64,000 nucleotides of DNA, from NCBI RefSeq assembly GCF_000006945.2, contig NC_003197.2:1178001-1242000 (forward strand), written 5' to 3'. The notes below the pieces were generated by a model, which searched no databases, was not told the origin of the DNA, and worked only from the letters and a program-made list of their open reading frames with translations. Within the stretch, counting starts at the first letter, position 1. Each line of letters opens with the position of its first letter. The DNA comes from Salmonella enterica subsp. enterica serovar Typhimurium str. LT2. Lineage in GTDB: Bacteria; Pseudomonadota; Gammaproteobacteria; Enterobacterales; Enterobacteriaceae. Positions 7,714-16,023 of this stretch are shown here, piece after piece. Position numbers and translations under genes: made by a program.

Positions 7714-9276
7714 TTATTTCAGCAGCTTATCCAGTTGATTGATGTCGTCGTTATTGTGCAAATGCGAAACCGTCCAGCCATTCTGATCGTATTCGGAGAG
7801 GCAGCGATCAACCATTGCCATCATCTTATCCATATTGCCGGAGCTCTGGGCCTGACGCAGGCACTGCAGACGAATTTCATCCTGGCTGCCCGAGTAGTTA
7901 ATCTCGTACAGCTCATGGCGACCGCCAAACTCGCTGCCGATGGCATCCCACATCAATTTAAGAATTTTGATACGTTCAACATGGTCCATTCCGTTAGAGC
8001 CGCGTACGTATTTCGCCAGGTACTGGTCGATTTGCGGATTATTCAGATCGCGGGCGCTGGAAGGCAGGTAAATCAGGCCGCTGGTAACGTTACGTTCAAT
8101 AATATTTTTAATTTTCGCGTAGGCCATTGGGGCCATCACACGATAGGTTTGCAGCGCGGCGTGGTCCGGTAGCCAGGCGCCGTTTACCCACGGGGTTGCT
8201 TCGGAACACATAGAATCGCTCAATGCCCAGAACATATTGCGCCAGGCCACGACTTCGCCGAGATCGGCCTGCACGCCCCGGAACTCTACGGTACCCGTAC
8301 ATTCGAGCGATTTTTTCAGCAGCGCGGTAATGAAATCAAGTTTAACCGCCAGACGAACACAGGCTTGCAGTGGATACATACGGGCAAAGCCGCCTTCCAT
8401 CGTCCAGCGACGGCAACGATCGAAATCACGGTAAATTAATACGTTTTCCCACGGGATCAGCACCTTGTCCATCACCAGAATGGCATCGTTTTCATCAAAG
8501 CGGCTGGAGAGTGGATAATCAAACGGCGAGCCCGTCGCGCCCGCGACCATTTCATACGAGGCGCGCGAAATAAGTTTTACGCCTTCGGCATCCATTGGCG
8601 CGACAAACATCAGAGCAAAATCCGGGTTTTCGCCCATCACCTGGGCTGAGCCGAAACCAATCATGTTGTAGTGAGTCAGGGCGGAGTTAGTGGCGACGAC
8701 TTTCGCCCCGCTGACAATAATCCCGGCGTCCGTCTCTTTCTCCAGCTTGATATAGACGTCTTTCACTTCGTCGGCAGGTTTGTGGCGATCAATGGGCGGG
8801 TTGACGATAGCATGGTTAAAGTACAGGCCGGTCTCCTGAATACGGGTGTACCAGTTACGGGCGTTCTGCTCAAACTGGCCGTAGAAGGCTGGGTTAGCGC
8901 CCAGAGCGCAGCCAAAGGCGGCTTTGTAATCCGGTGTGCGTCCCATCCAGCCGTAACTCAGGCGTGACCACTCGGCGATAGCATCACGCTGTTGGCGCAG
9001 ATCGTCTGCGCTTTTCGCCACGCGGAAAAATTTATGCGTATAACCGCCGCTGCCGGTATCGGTATTCCAGCATAGGGTATCTTGCATCGACGGTTTATGT
9101 AATGCGTCATACAGTTGTGCGACAGAGGCTGCGGCATTGCGGAATGCCGGATGTGTCGTAACATCTTTAACGCGTTCGCCGTAAATATAAATTTCCCGCC
9201 CGTCCTGCAGGCTTTTTAAATACTCTTCGCCCGTTAACGGACGCTTGTTATCAGTACGAAAATCTTCAGGTTTCAT
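7714..9276 (-). CDS. hpaB: HpaB, 4-hydroxyphenylacetate 3-monooxygenase oxygenase subunit
   Basis: A 520-residue FADH2-utilising monooxygenase that adds an ortho hydroxyl to 4-hydroxyphenylacetate, giving homoprotocatechuate (3,4-dihydroxyphenylacetate), the entry step of the pathway. It starts MKPEDFRTDNKRPLTGEEYL and keeps the acyl-CoA-dehydrogenase-like core, with motifs such as GSPFDYPLSSRFDEND and the substrate-loop region RASYEMVAGATGSP. It is the first gene of the minus-strand hpaBC operon and points away from hpaR. In E. coli W this promoter is activated by HpaA and CRP; by analogy the 217 bp up to hpaR should hold those sites. Confidence 0.97.
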   Translation of the reverse strand: MKPEDFRTDNKRPLTGEEYLKSLQDGREIYIYGERVKDVTTHPAFRNAAASVAQLYDALHKPSMQDTLCWNTDTGSGGYTHKFFRVAKSADDLRQQRDAIAEWSRLSYGWMGRTPDYKAAFGCALGANPAFYGQFEQNARNWYTRIQETGLYFNHAIVNPPIDRHKPADEVKDVYIKLEKETDAGIIVSGAKVVATNSALTHYNMIGFGSAQVMGENPDFALMFVAPMDAEGVKLISRASYEMVAGATGSPFDYPLSSRFDENDAILVMDKVLIPWENVLIYRDFDRCRRWTMEGGFARMYPLQACVRLAVKLDFITALLKKSLECTGTVEFRGVQADLGEVVAWRNMFWALSDSMCSEATPWVNGAWLPDHAALQTYRVMAPMAYAKIKNIIERNVTSGLIYLPSSARDLNNPQIDQYLAKYVRGSNGMDHVERIKILKLMWDAIGSEFGGRHELYEINYSGSQDEIRLQCLRQAQSSGNMDKMMAMVDRCLSEYDQNGWTVSHLHNNDDINQLDKLLK

Positions 9277-9493
9277 TGCGGCCTCTTCCTCGTTAATCGG
9301 AATGTTTTGTTAATAATATGTTTCTTATTTGTTGTTCAATTGAATAGGCAGAAGCGTAAACTGTGAAGAGACTTTCAGGACAACGGCGGGTACTTTTCAG
9401 ATGAACGTCGAAGAAGAAGAGTAAAATGCGATCGCCGTCAACGTTGTAAGCGGGAGGGGATTCCCGTGTCGGCGGCGTGGGAAGGTAAGAATA

Positions 9494-9934
9494 CTATGCT
9501 TCCGCTTCGCTATCAGGATGCTGGCGTCCCAGAGCAATAAGATCGTCCAGCAGCAGCATCAATTGCTGTGTTTTTTCGGGCGTGAAATCGGCCTCAATTT
9601 TTCGATAAGCCTCTTCTACCTGGCTTCGGGCACGGGCGTACAACGTTTGTCCCTGCTCCGTCAACATGACATATAACTTACGCTGATCGTTAACCGGCTT
9701 GAGTCGCAACACCAGTCCGTCTCGCTCCATGCGCGTCAATATTCCGGTCAGACTTGGACGCAAAATGCAGGTACGAAAGGCCAGCTCGTGAAAATCCATA
9801 GAGGGGCTATCGGCCAGGATTCGCACAATGCGCCATTGCTGGTCGGTCAGATTGTGGCTTTTAACGATGGGGCGGAAATAGGTCATTGCCGCTTCGCGCG
9901 CCTGAAGCAATGCGATGGTTAATGAATCATGCAT
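9494..9934 (-). CDS. hpaR: HpaR, MarR-family repressor of the hpa meta-cleavage operon
   Basis: A 146-residue winged-helix repressor, MHDSLTIALLQAREAA..., with the MarR core LTDQQWRIVRILADS, recognition helix region RPSLTGILTRMERDGLV and the wing LKPVNDQRKLYVMLTEQG. In E. coli W it represses hpaGEDFHI and its own gene, and is released by 4-hydroxyphenylacetate or its 3-hydroxy and 3,4-dihydroxy relatives. It is divergent from hpaG across a 274-bp region containing a perfect 18-bp palindrome that fits a MarR operator. Full length. Confidence 0.95.
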   Translation of the reverse strand: MHDSLTIALLQAREAAMTYFRPIVKSHNLTDQQWRIVRILADSPSMDFHELAFRTCILRPSLTGILTRMERDGLVLRLKPVNDQRKLYVMLTEQGQTLYARARSQVEEAYRKIEADFTPEKTQQLMLLLDDLIALGRQHPDSEAEA

Positions 9935-10153
9935 AAGCGTTTCTCTTTTGCAGAATTATTAATACCTGAATAATCGTGTTTACCGATGTGAGCTATGACA
10001 TCTGTTTTATGTCCAAAGTTTAACAGAAACAAGGGGCTTTATTTAACTATTTGATATGTATGTGTTTAATAATAAATTTGTGAAAATATTGTTAATCACA
10101 TCACAAATACTTTACTTCAGCTTGCTAAATGTACAGCGAAAGCATAAATCTAA

Positions 10154-10171
10154 TCATTAATATATTAATGA
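10154..10171. promoter_or_regulatory. Perfect 18-bp palindrome, probable HpaR operator
   Basis: TCATTAATATATTAATGA is a perfect palindrome 37 bp upstream of the hpaG start, in the hpaR-hpaG divergent region. Its length and AT-rich centre suit a MarR-family dimer, and its place matches the operator described for HpaR in E. coli W. Less perfect AT-rich repeats near 9949-9975 may be a second, weaker site. Confidence 0.7.
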
Positions 10172-10208
10172 AATCACAGCCCGTTAAATCGGCCTGAGGA
10201 GTTTATGT

Positions 10209-11498
10209 ATGAAGGGTACTGTTTTCGCCGTTGCGTTAAACCATCGCAGCCAGCTTGATGCCTGGCGAGAGGCTTTCTCTCAGCCTCCCTATAATGCGCC
10301 GCCTAAAACCGCAGTGTGGTTCATCAAGCCGCGTAATACGGTGATTCGTCACGGCGAACCCATTCCTTATCCGCAGGGAGAAAAGGTACTGAGCGGCGCG
10401 ACAGTGGCGCTCATTGTGGGGAAAACCGCCAGCCGGATACGCCCTGAAGCGGCGGCGGACTATATCGCCGGGTATGCGCTGGCTAACGAGGTCAGCCTGC
10501 CGGAAGAGAGCTTTTATCGCCCGGCGATTAAAGCGAAATGTCGCGATGGCTTTTGCCCGCTGGGTGAAATGGCGCCGCTGAGTGATGTGGATAACCTCAC
10601 CATTATCACGGAAATCAACGGACGAGAAGCGGACCACTGGAATACTGCCGATTTACAGCGTAGCGCCGCACAACTGCTTAGCGCGTTAAGTGAGTTCGCT
10701 ACGCTTAACCCTGGCGATGCGATCTTACTCGGTACGCCGCAGAATCGCGTTGCGCTGCGTCCCGGCGATCGGGTGCGTATTCTGGCGAAAGGTTTACCCG
10801 CTCTGGAAAATCCGGTTGTCGCAGAAGATGAATTCGCCCGCCACCAGACTTTTACGTGGCCGCTGTCAGCGACGGGTACGTTATTTGCGTTGGGGTTGAA
10901 CTACGCCGATCACGCCAGCGAGCTGGCATTTACGCCGCCGAAAGAGCCGCTGGTATTTATCAAAGCGCCAAACACCTTTACCGAACATCACCAAACGTCG
11001 GTGCGCCCGAACAACGTCGAATATATGCACTACGAAGCCGAGCTGGTCGTGGTGATTGGCAAAACGGCGCGTAAGGTGAGCGAAGCCGAAGCCATGGAGT
11101 ATGTGGCCGGTTACACCGTCTGTAACGACTACGCGATCCGCGACTATCTGGAAAACTACTACCGTCCGAATCTGCGGGTAAAAAGCCGCGACGGCCTGAC
11201 GCCGATAGGCCCGTGGATTGTGGATAAAGAGGCGGTTTCTGATCCGCACAACCTGACGTTACGCACCTTTGTCAACGGTGAGCTGCGGCAGGAAGGGACG
11301 ACCGCCGATCTGATCTTCAGCATCCCGTTCCTGATTTCTTATCTGAGCGAATTTATGACGTTGCAACCGGGCGACATGATTGCCACCGGTACGCCGAAAG
11401 GGCTGTCCGATGTGGTGCCGGGGGATGAAGTTGTCGTGGAAGTAGAAGGCGTGGGCCGCCTGGTTAACCGAATCGTCAGTGAGGAGAGCGCAAAATGA
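10209..11498 (+). CDS. hpaG: HpaG (HpcE), bifunctional OPET decarboxylase / HHDD isomerase
   Basis: A 429-residue fusion of two fumarylacetoacetate-hydrolase-fold domains: residues about 1-205 and about 215-425. It decarboxylates 5-oxo-pent-3-ene-1,2,5-tricarboxylate and isomerises the product to 2-oxohept-4-ene-1,7-dioate. The second domain has the clear metal-site pattern (HYEAELVVVIGK...) and the FAH signature GDMIATGTPKGLSDV; the first has the parallel GDAILLGTPQNRVAL with weaker metal ligands. It is the first gene of the plus-strand operon, with TGAGGAGT upstream. An ATG 4 bp earlier is out of frame. It overlaps hpaE by 4 bp (ATGA). Confidence 0.96.
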   Translation: MKGTVFAVALNHRSQLDAWREAFSQPPYNAPPKTAVWFIKPRNTVIRHGEPIPYPQGEKVLSGATVALIVGKTASRIRPEAAADYIAGYALANEVSLPEESFYRPAIKAKCRDGFCPLGEMAPLSDVDNLTIITEINGREADHWNTADLQRSAAQLLSALSEFATLNPGDAILLGTPQNRVALRPGDRVRILAKGLPALENPVVAEDEFARHQTFTWPLSATGTLFALGLNYADHASELAFTPPKEPLVFIKAPNTFTEHHQTSVRPNNVEYMHYEAELVVVIGKTARKVSEAEAMEYVAGYTVCNDYAIRDYLENYYRPNLRVKSRDGLTPIGPWIVDKEAVSDPHNLTLRTFVNGELRQEGTTADLIFSIPFLISYLSEFMTLQPGDMIATGTPKGLSDVVPGDEVVVEVEGVGRLVNRIVSEESAK

Positions 11499-12961
11499 AG
11501 AAAATAAATCATTGGATTAACGGCAAAAATGTTGCAGGTAACGACTACTTCCAGACCACTAACCCGGCGACCGGTGACGTGCTGGCGGAAGTGGCCTCCG
11601 GCGGTGAAGCAGAGGTGAACCAAGCTGTCGCGGCGGCAAAAGAGGCGTTCCCGAAATGGGCCAACCTGCCGATGAAAGAGCGCGCGCGCCTGATGCGCCG
11701 CCTTGGCGACCTGATTGACCAGCATGTGCCGGAAATCGCGGCGATGGAAACCGCCGACACCGGCCTGCCTATTCACCAGACTAAAAACGTGCTGATCCCG
11801 CGCGCCTCGCATAACTTCGAATTCTTCGCCGAAGTGTGCCAGCAGATGAACGGCAAGACCTATCCTGTTGACGATAAAATGCTCAATTATACGCTGGTGC
11901 AGCCCGTCGGCGTCTGCGCGCTGGTGTCGCCGTGGAACGTGCCGTTTATGACCGCGACCTGGAAAGTCGCGCCGTGCCTGGCGCTGGGCAACACCGCGGT
12001 GCTCAAAATGTCCGAGCTGTCGCCGCTGACTGCCGACAGGCTGGGCGAGCTGGCGCTGGAGGCAGGAATTCCGGCAGGCGTGCTGAACGTGGTGCAGGGC
12101 TATGGCGCGACGGCGGGCGATGCGCTGGTACGCCACCATGACGTGCGTGCGGTGTCGTTTACCGGCGGTACCGCCACCGGTCGCAATATCATGAAAAATG
12201 CCGGGCTGAAAAAATACTCGATGGAGCTGGGCGGCAAATCGCCGGTGCTGATTTTTGAAGATGCCGACATTGAGCGCGCGCTGGACGCCGCGCTGTTCAC
12301 CATCTTCTCGATCAACGGCGAACGCTGCACCGCCGGGTCGCGCATCTTTATCCAGCAGAGCATTTACCCTGAGTTCGTGAAGCGCTTTGCCGAACGCGCG
12401 AATCGCCTGCGTGTCGGCGATCCGACCGACCCGAACACCCAGGTCGGCGCGCTGATTAGCCAACAGCACTGGGAAAAAGTCTCCGGTTATATTCGCCTCG
12501 GCATTGAAGAGGGCGCAACGCTGCTGGCGGGCGGTGCGGAAAAACCCACTGACCTGCCTGCGCATCTGAAAGGCGGTAACTTCCTGCGCCCAACCGTGCT
12601 GGCCGATGTCGACAACCGTATGCGCGTCGCGCAGGAAGAGATCTTTGGGCCAGTCGCCTGTCTGCTGCCATTCAAAGACGAAGCGGAAGGGTTACGTTTG
12701 GCGAACGACGTGGAATACGGTCTGGCCTCTTATATCTGGACCCAGGACGTGAGCAAAGTGTTGCGCCTGGCGCGTGGGATTGAAGCCGGCATGGTCTTCG
12801 TCAACACCCAGAACGTCCGCGACCTGCGCCAGCCGTTCGGCGGCGTGAAAGCCTCCGGTACCGGGCGCGAAGGCGGCGAATATAGCTTCGAAGTGTTTGC
12901 GGAAATGAAAAACGTCTGCATCTCAATGGGCGACCATCCTATCCCAAAATGGGGAGTTTGA
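11495..12961 (+). CDS. hpaE: HpaE, 5-carboxymethyl-2-hydroxymuconate semialdehyde dehydrogenase
   Basis: A 488-residue NAD-dependent aldehyde dehydrogenase that oxidises the ring-cleavage semialdehyde (CHMS) to CHM. The catalytic set is intact: VSPWNVPF cofactor loop, SFTGGTATGR Rossmann turn, general base Glu244 (MELGGKSP), nucleophile Cys278 (INGERCTAGSR) and the EIFGPV motif. It is translationally coupled to hpaG through ATGA and followed 1 bp later by hpaD. GC is high, as in the rest of the hpa operon. Confidence 0.96.
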   Translation: MKKINHWINGKNVAGNDYFQTTNPATGDVLAEVASGGEAEVNQAVAAAKEAFPKWANLPMKERARLMRRLGDLIDQHVPEIAAMETADTGLPIHQTKNVLIPRASHNFEFFAEVCQQMNGKTYPVDDKMLNYTLVQPVGVCALVSPWNVPFMTATWKVAPCLALGNTAVLKMSELSPLTADRLGELALEAGIPAGVLNVVQGYGATAGDALVRHHDVRAVSFTGGTATGRNIMKNAGLKKYSMELGGKSPVLIFEDADIERALDAALFTIFSINGERCTAGSRIFIQQSIYPEFVKRFAERANRLRVGDPTDPNTQVGALISQQHWEKVSGYIRLGIEEGATLLAGGAEKPTDLPAHLKGGNFLRPTVLADVDNRMRVAQEEIFGPVACLLPFKDEAEGLRLANDVEYGLASYIWTQDVSKVLRLARGIEAGMVFVNTQNVRDLRQPFGGVKASGTGREGGEYSFEVFAEMKNVCISMGDHPIPKWGV

Positions 12962-12962
12962 T

Positions 12963-13814
12963 ATGGGCAAGTTAGCGTTAGCAGCAAAAATTACCCACGT
13001 GCCGTCGATGTATCTTTCTGAACTGCCGGGAAAAAATCACGGTTGTCGTCAGGCAGCCATTGATGGGCATATTGAAATTGGCAAGCGTTGCCGCGAAATG
13101 GGCGTTGACACCATTATCGTATTCGACACCCACTGGCTGGTGAATAGCGCTTACCACATTAATTGTGCCGACCATTTCCAGGGCGTCTATACCAGCAACG
13201 AATTGCCACACTTTATTCGCGACATGACCTATGACTATGACGGCAATCCGGAGCTCGGCCACCTGATTGCCGACGAGGCAGTCAAACTGGGCGTGCGCGC
13301 TAAAGCGCATAACATCCCGAGCCTGAAGCTGGAGTATGGCACGCTGGTACCGATGCGCTACATGAACAGCGACAAGCACTTCAAAGTGGTCTCCATCTCG
13401 GCGTTCTGCACTGTGCATGATTTTGCCGACAGCCGCAGACTGGGCGAAGCCATTCTCAAGGCGATTGAGAAATATGACGGTACCGTAGCGGTATTCGCCA
13501 GTGGTTCTCTGTCGCACCGTTTTATTGACGACCAACGGGCGGAAGAAGGGATGAACAGCTACACCCGCGAGTTCGATCATCAAATGGATGAGCGCGTGGT
13601 CAAGCTGTGGCGCGAAGGCAAATTCAAGGAGTTTTGCACCATGTTGCCGGAGTACGCCGACTACTGCTACGGCGAAGGCAACATGCACGACACGGTCATG
13701 CTACTGGGAATGCTGGGGTGGGACAAATACGACGGCAAGGTGGAGTTCATCACCGACCTGTTCGCCAGCTCCGGTACCGGCCAGGTAAACGCTGTTTTCC
13801 CGCTGCCTGCGTAA
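12963..13814 (+). CDS. hpaD: HpaD, 3,4-dihydroxyphenylacetate 2,3-dioxygenase
   Basis: A 283-residue extradiol (type II, LigB-like) ring-cleavage dioxygenase that opens homoprotocatechuate next to its hydroxyls to give CHMS. Candidate iron ligands are in place: the early His in SELPGKNHGCRQAAIDGH, the FDTHW motif near residue 55 and acidic residues further on; FASGSLSHRF matches the conserved C-terminal active-site segment. Start at ATG 12963 immediately follows the hpaE stop. Full length and intact. Confidence 0.95.
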   Translation: MGKLALAAKITHVPSMYLSELPGKNHGCRQAAIDGHIEIGKRCREMGVDTIIVFDTHWLVNSAYHINCADHFQGVYTSNELPHFIRDMTYDYDGNPELGHLIADEAVKLGVRAKAHNIPSLKLEYGTLVPMRYMNSDKHFKVVSISAFCTVHDFADSRRLGEAILKAIEKYDGTVAVFASGSLSHRFIDDQRAEEGMNSYTREFDHQMDERVVKLWREGKFKEFCTMLPEYADYCYGEGNMHDTVMLLGMLGWDKYDGKVEFITDLFASSGTGQVNAVFPLPA

Positions 13815-13823
13815 GGGGTGTTT

Positions 13824-14204
13824 ATGCCGCACTTTATTGCTGAATGTACTGAAAATATTCGCGAGCAGGCTGATTTACCCGGCCTGTTCAGCAAGGTAAA
13901 CGAGGCGCTGGCCGCCAGCGGGATTTTCCCCATCGGCGGTATCCGCAGTCGCGCCCACTGGCTGGATACCTGGCAGATGGCTGACGGTAAGCATGATTAC
14001 GCGTTTGTGCATATGACGCTGAAAATCGGCGCCGGGCGCAGCCTGGAGAGCCGTCAGGAAGTTGGCGAAATGCTGTTTGGGCTGATTAAAGCCCACTTCG
14101 CCGACCTGATGGAGAACCGCTATCTGGCGCTGTCGTTTGAGATTGCCGAGCTACATCCGACGCTCAATTACAAACAAAACAACGTACACGCGTTATTTAA
14201 ATAG
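13824..14204 (+). CDS. hpaF: HpaF (HpcD), 5-carboxymethyl-2-hydroxymuconate delta-isomerase
   Basis: A 126-residue tautomerase-superfamily enzyme that isomerises CHM before its decarboxylation. The start at 13824 gives MPHFIAECT, exposing the catalytic N-terminal Pro after Met removal; an in-frame GTG two codons upstream would bury that Pro and can be rejected. The ribosome-binding site is AAGGGGTG at 13813-13820. Conserved Arg residues follow (GGIRSRAHW). It is the last gene before a REP-containing gap, and hpaHI resume afterwards. Confidence 0.94.
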   Translation: MPHFIAECTENIREQADLPGLFSKVNEALAASGIFPIGGIRSRAHWLDTWQMADGKHDYAFVHMTLKIGAGRSLESRQEVGEMLFGLIKAHFADLMENRYLALSFEIAELHPTLNYKQNNVHALFK

Positions 14205-14215
14205 CACACTCTTTC

Positions 14216-14313
14216 GCCCGGTGGCGCTGCGCTTACCGGGCCTACAAAAAAACGATGCACGAAGCAATACCGAACCGTAGGCCGGGTAAGACGCACCCGC
14301 GTCGCCACCCGGC
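14216..14313. repeat. Pair of REP sequences (BIME) between hpaF and hpaH
   Basis: Two REP units in opposite orientation: 14216-14245 (GCCCGGTGGCGCTGCGCTTA...) and 14278-14313 (TAGGCCGGGTAAGACGC...). Such pairs form stable hairpins in the message and commonly protect upstream mRNA, so they may set the hpaGEDF:hpaHIX ratio. Confidence 0.9.
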
Positions 14314-14346
14314 ACAGCAGCACCGAATGACGTAACAGGAAACACT

Positions 14347-15150
14347 ATGCTCGATAAACAGACCCATACCCTGATCGCCCAGCGACTTAATCAGGCTGAA
14401 AAACAGCGCGAACAGATTCGCGCAGTGTCGCTGGATTATCCCAACATCACTATTGAAGATGCCTATGCCGTACAGCGTGAATGGGTCAATATCAAGATTG
14501 CCGAAGGGCGCACGCTCAAAGGCCACAAAATCGGCCTGACCTCAAAAGCGATGCAGGCCAGCTCGCAAATCAGCGAACCGGATTACGGCGCGCTGCTTGA
14601 CGATATGTTCTTCCATGACGGCGGCGATATCCCCACCGACCGTTTTATCGTCCCGCGTATTGAAGTGGAGCTGGCGTTCGTGCTGGCGAAACCGCTGCGC
14701 GGCCCTCACTGCACGCTGTTCGACGTCTACAACGCCACGGATTATGTGATTCCGGCGCTGGAACTGATTGACGCCCGCAGCCACAACATCGACCCGGAAA
14801 CCCAGCGTCCGCGCAAAGTGTTCGACACCATTTCCGACAACGCCGCCAACGCCGGGGTGATCCTCGGTGGTCGTCCCATCAAACCAGACGAGCTGGATCT
14901 GCGCTGGATCTCCGCGCTGCTCTATCGCAACGGCGTGATCGAAGAAACCGGCGTCGCCGCAGGCGTGCTGAATCATCCGGCCAACGGCGTGGCGTGGCTG
15001 GCGAACAAGCTTGCCCCCTACGATGTCCAGCTTGAAGCCGGGCAGATCATCCTCGGCGGCTCGTTCACCCGCCCGGTGCCGGCGCGCAAGGGCGACACCT
15101 TCCATGTCGATTACGGCAACATGGGCGCGATCAGTTGCCGGTTTGTGTAA
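14347..15150 (+). CDS. hpaH: HpaH (HpcG), 2-oxohept-4-ene-1,7-dioate hydratase
   Basis: A 267-residue FAH/hydratase-family enzyme (MhpD-like) that hydrates OHED to 2,4-dihydroxyhept-2-ene-1,7-dioate using Mg2+. The visible signature GHKIGLTSKAMQ near residue 60 and the acidic metal-site pattern IEVELAFVLAK around residue 105 are both intact, and ILGGSFTRPVPARKGD near the C-terminus matches the family. It has its own ribosome-binding region (AACAGGAAACACT) after the REP pair, and hpaI starts 10 bp after its stop. Confidence 0.95.
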   Translation: MLDKQTHTLIAQRLNQAEKQREQIRAVSLDYPNITIEDAYAVQREWVNIKIAEGRTLKGHKIGLTSKAMQASSQISEPDYGALLDDMFFHDGGDIPTDRFIVPRIEVELAFVLAKPLRGPHCTLFDVYNATDYVIPALELIDARSHNIDPETQRPRKVFDTISDNAANAGVILGGRPIKPDELDLRWISALLYRNGVIEETGVAAGVLNHPANGVAWLANKLAPYDVQLEAGQIILGGSFTRPVPARKGDTFHVDYGNMGAISCRFV

Positions 15151-15160
15151 GGAAAAAACG

Positions 15161-15952
15161 ATGAAAAATGCTTTCAAAGACGCGTTAAAAGCGGGGCGTC
15201 CGCAAATCGGTTTGTGGCTGGGGCTTGCCAACAGTTACAGCGCTGAACTGTTAGCGGGCGCCGGCTTCGACTGGCTACTGATCGACGGTGAACACGCGCC
15301 AAACAACGTGCAGACGGTGTTGACCCAGTTGCAGGCGATTGCGCCTTATCCCAGCCAGCCGGTGGTGCGTCCGTCATGGAACGATCCGGTACAGATTAAG
15401 CAACTGCTCGACGTCGGCGCGCAAACGCTGCTGATACCGATGGTGCAGAATGCCGATGAAGCGCGAAACGCCGTGGCGGCTACGCGTTATCCGCCTGCCG
15501 GTATTCGCGGCGTGGGCAGCGCGCTGGCGCGGGCATCGCGCTGGAACCGCATTCCGGAGTATCTCCACCTGGCCAACGACGCCATGTGCGTACTGGTGCA
15601 GATTGAAACGCGTGAGGCGATGAGCAATCTGGCGTCAATTCTCGACGTGGATGGCATTGACGGCGTGTTTATTGGTCCGGCGGACCTCAGCGCCGATATG
15701 GGCTTTGCCGGCAATCCGCAGCACCCGGAAGTGCAGGCGGCGATTGAGAACGCCATCGTGCAGATACGCGCGGCGGGGAAAGCGCCGGGGATTCTGATGG
15801 CCAATGAAGCACTGGCGAAACGTTATCTGGAACTGGGGGCGCTATTTGTCGCCGTCGGCGTTGACACTACGCTGCTGGCGCGCGGAGCGGAGGCGCTGGC
15901 GGCGCGCTTTGGCGTAGAAAAAAAACTGTCCGGTGCGTCCGGCGTCTATTAA
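15161..15952 (+). CDS. hpaI: HpaI, 4-hydroxy-2-oxoheptanedioate aldolase
   Basis: A 263-residue class II (metal-dependent) aldolase that cleaves the C7 diacid to pyruvate and succinate semialdehyde, the final pathway step. The start at 15161 (MKNAFKDALKAGRPQIGLWL) follows TAAGGAAAAAACG; the frame is open 50 codons upstream but that stretch overlaps hpaH and is not family-like. Motifs: LIDGEHAPNN, VQIETREAM with the metal-ligand Glu, and FIGPADLSADMG with the metal-ligand Asp. Confidence 0.95.
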   Translation: MKNAFKDALKAGRPQIGLWLGLANSYSAELLAGAGFDWLLIDGEHAPNNVQTVLTQLQAIAPYPSQPVVRPSWNDPVQIKQLLDVGAQTLLIPMVQNADEARNAVAATRYPPAGIRGVGSALARASRWNRIPEYLHLANDAMCVLVQIETREAMSNLASILDVDGIDGVFIGPADLSADMGFAGNPQHPEVQAAIENAIVQIRAAGKAPGILMANEALAKRYLELGALFVAVGVDTTLLARGAEALAARFGVEKKLSGASGVY

Positions 15953-15983
15953 GCCTGGCCCCGTAAGCGCAGCGCTACCGGGC
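15953..15983. repeat. Single REP unit between hpaI and hpaX
   Basis: GCCTGGCCCCGTAAGCGCAG... forms a stem with the CTACCGGGC half, starting directly after the hpaI stop. It is an ordinary REP and may attenuate or stabilise the transcript ahead of the transporter gene. Confidence 0.8.
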
Positions 15984-16023
15984 AACCGTAGTACCCTACA
16001 AAATTCCCATCAGAGGAAAAAAA

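Noticed and set aside
11339..12565. A 408-codon frame opposite hpaG/hpaE.
   Set aside because: It is an antisense shadow of strongly GC-biased hpa codons; composition is Arg/His-rich and unlike any real protein.
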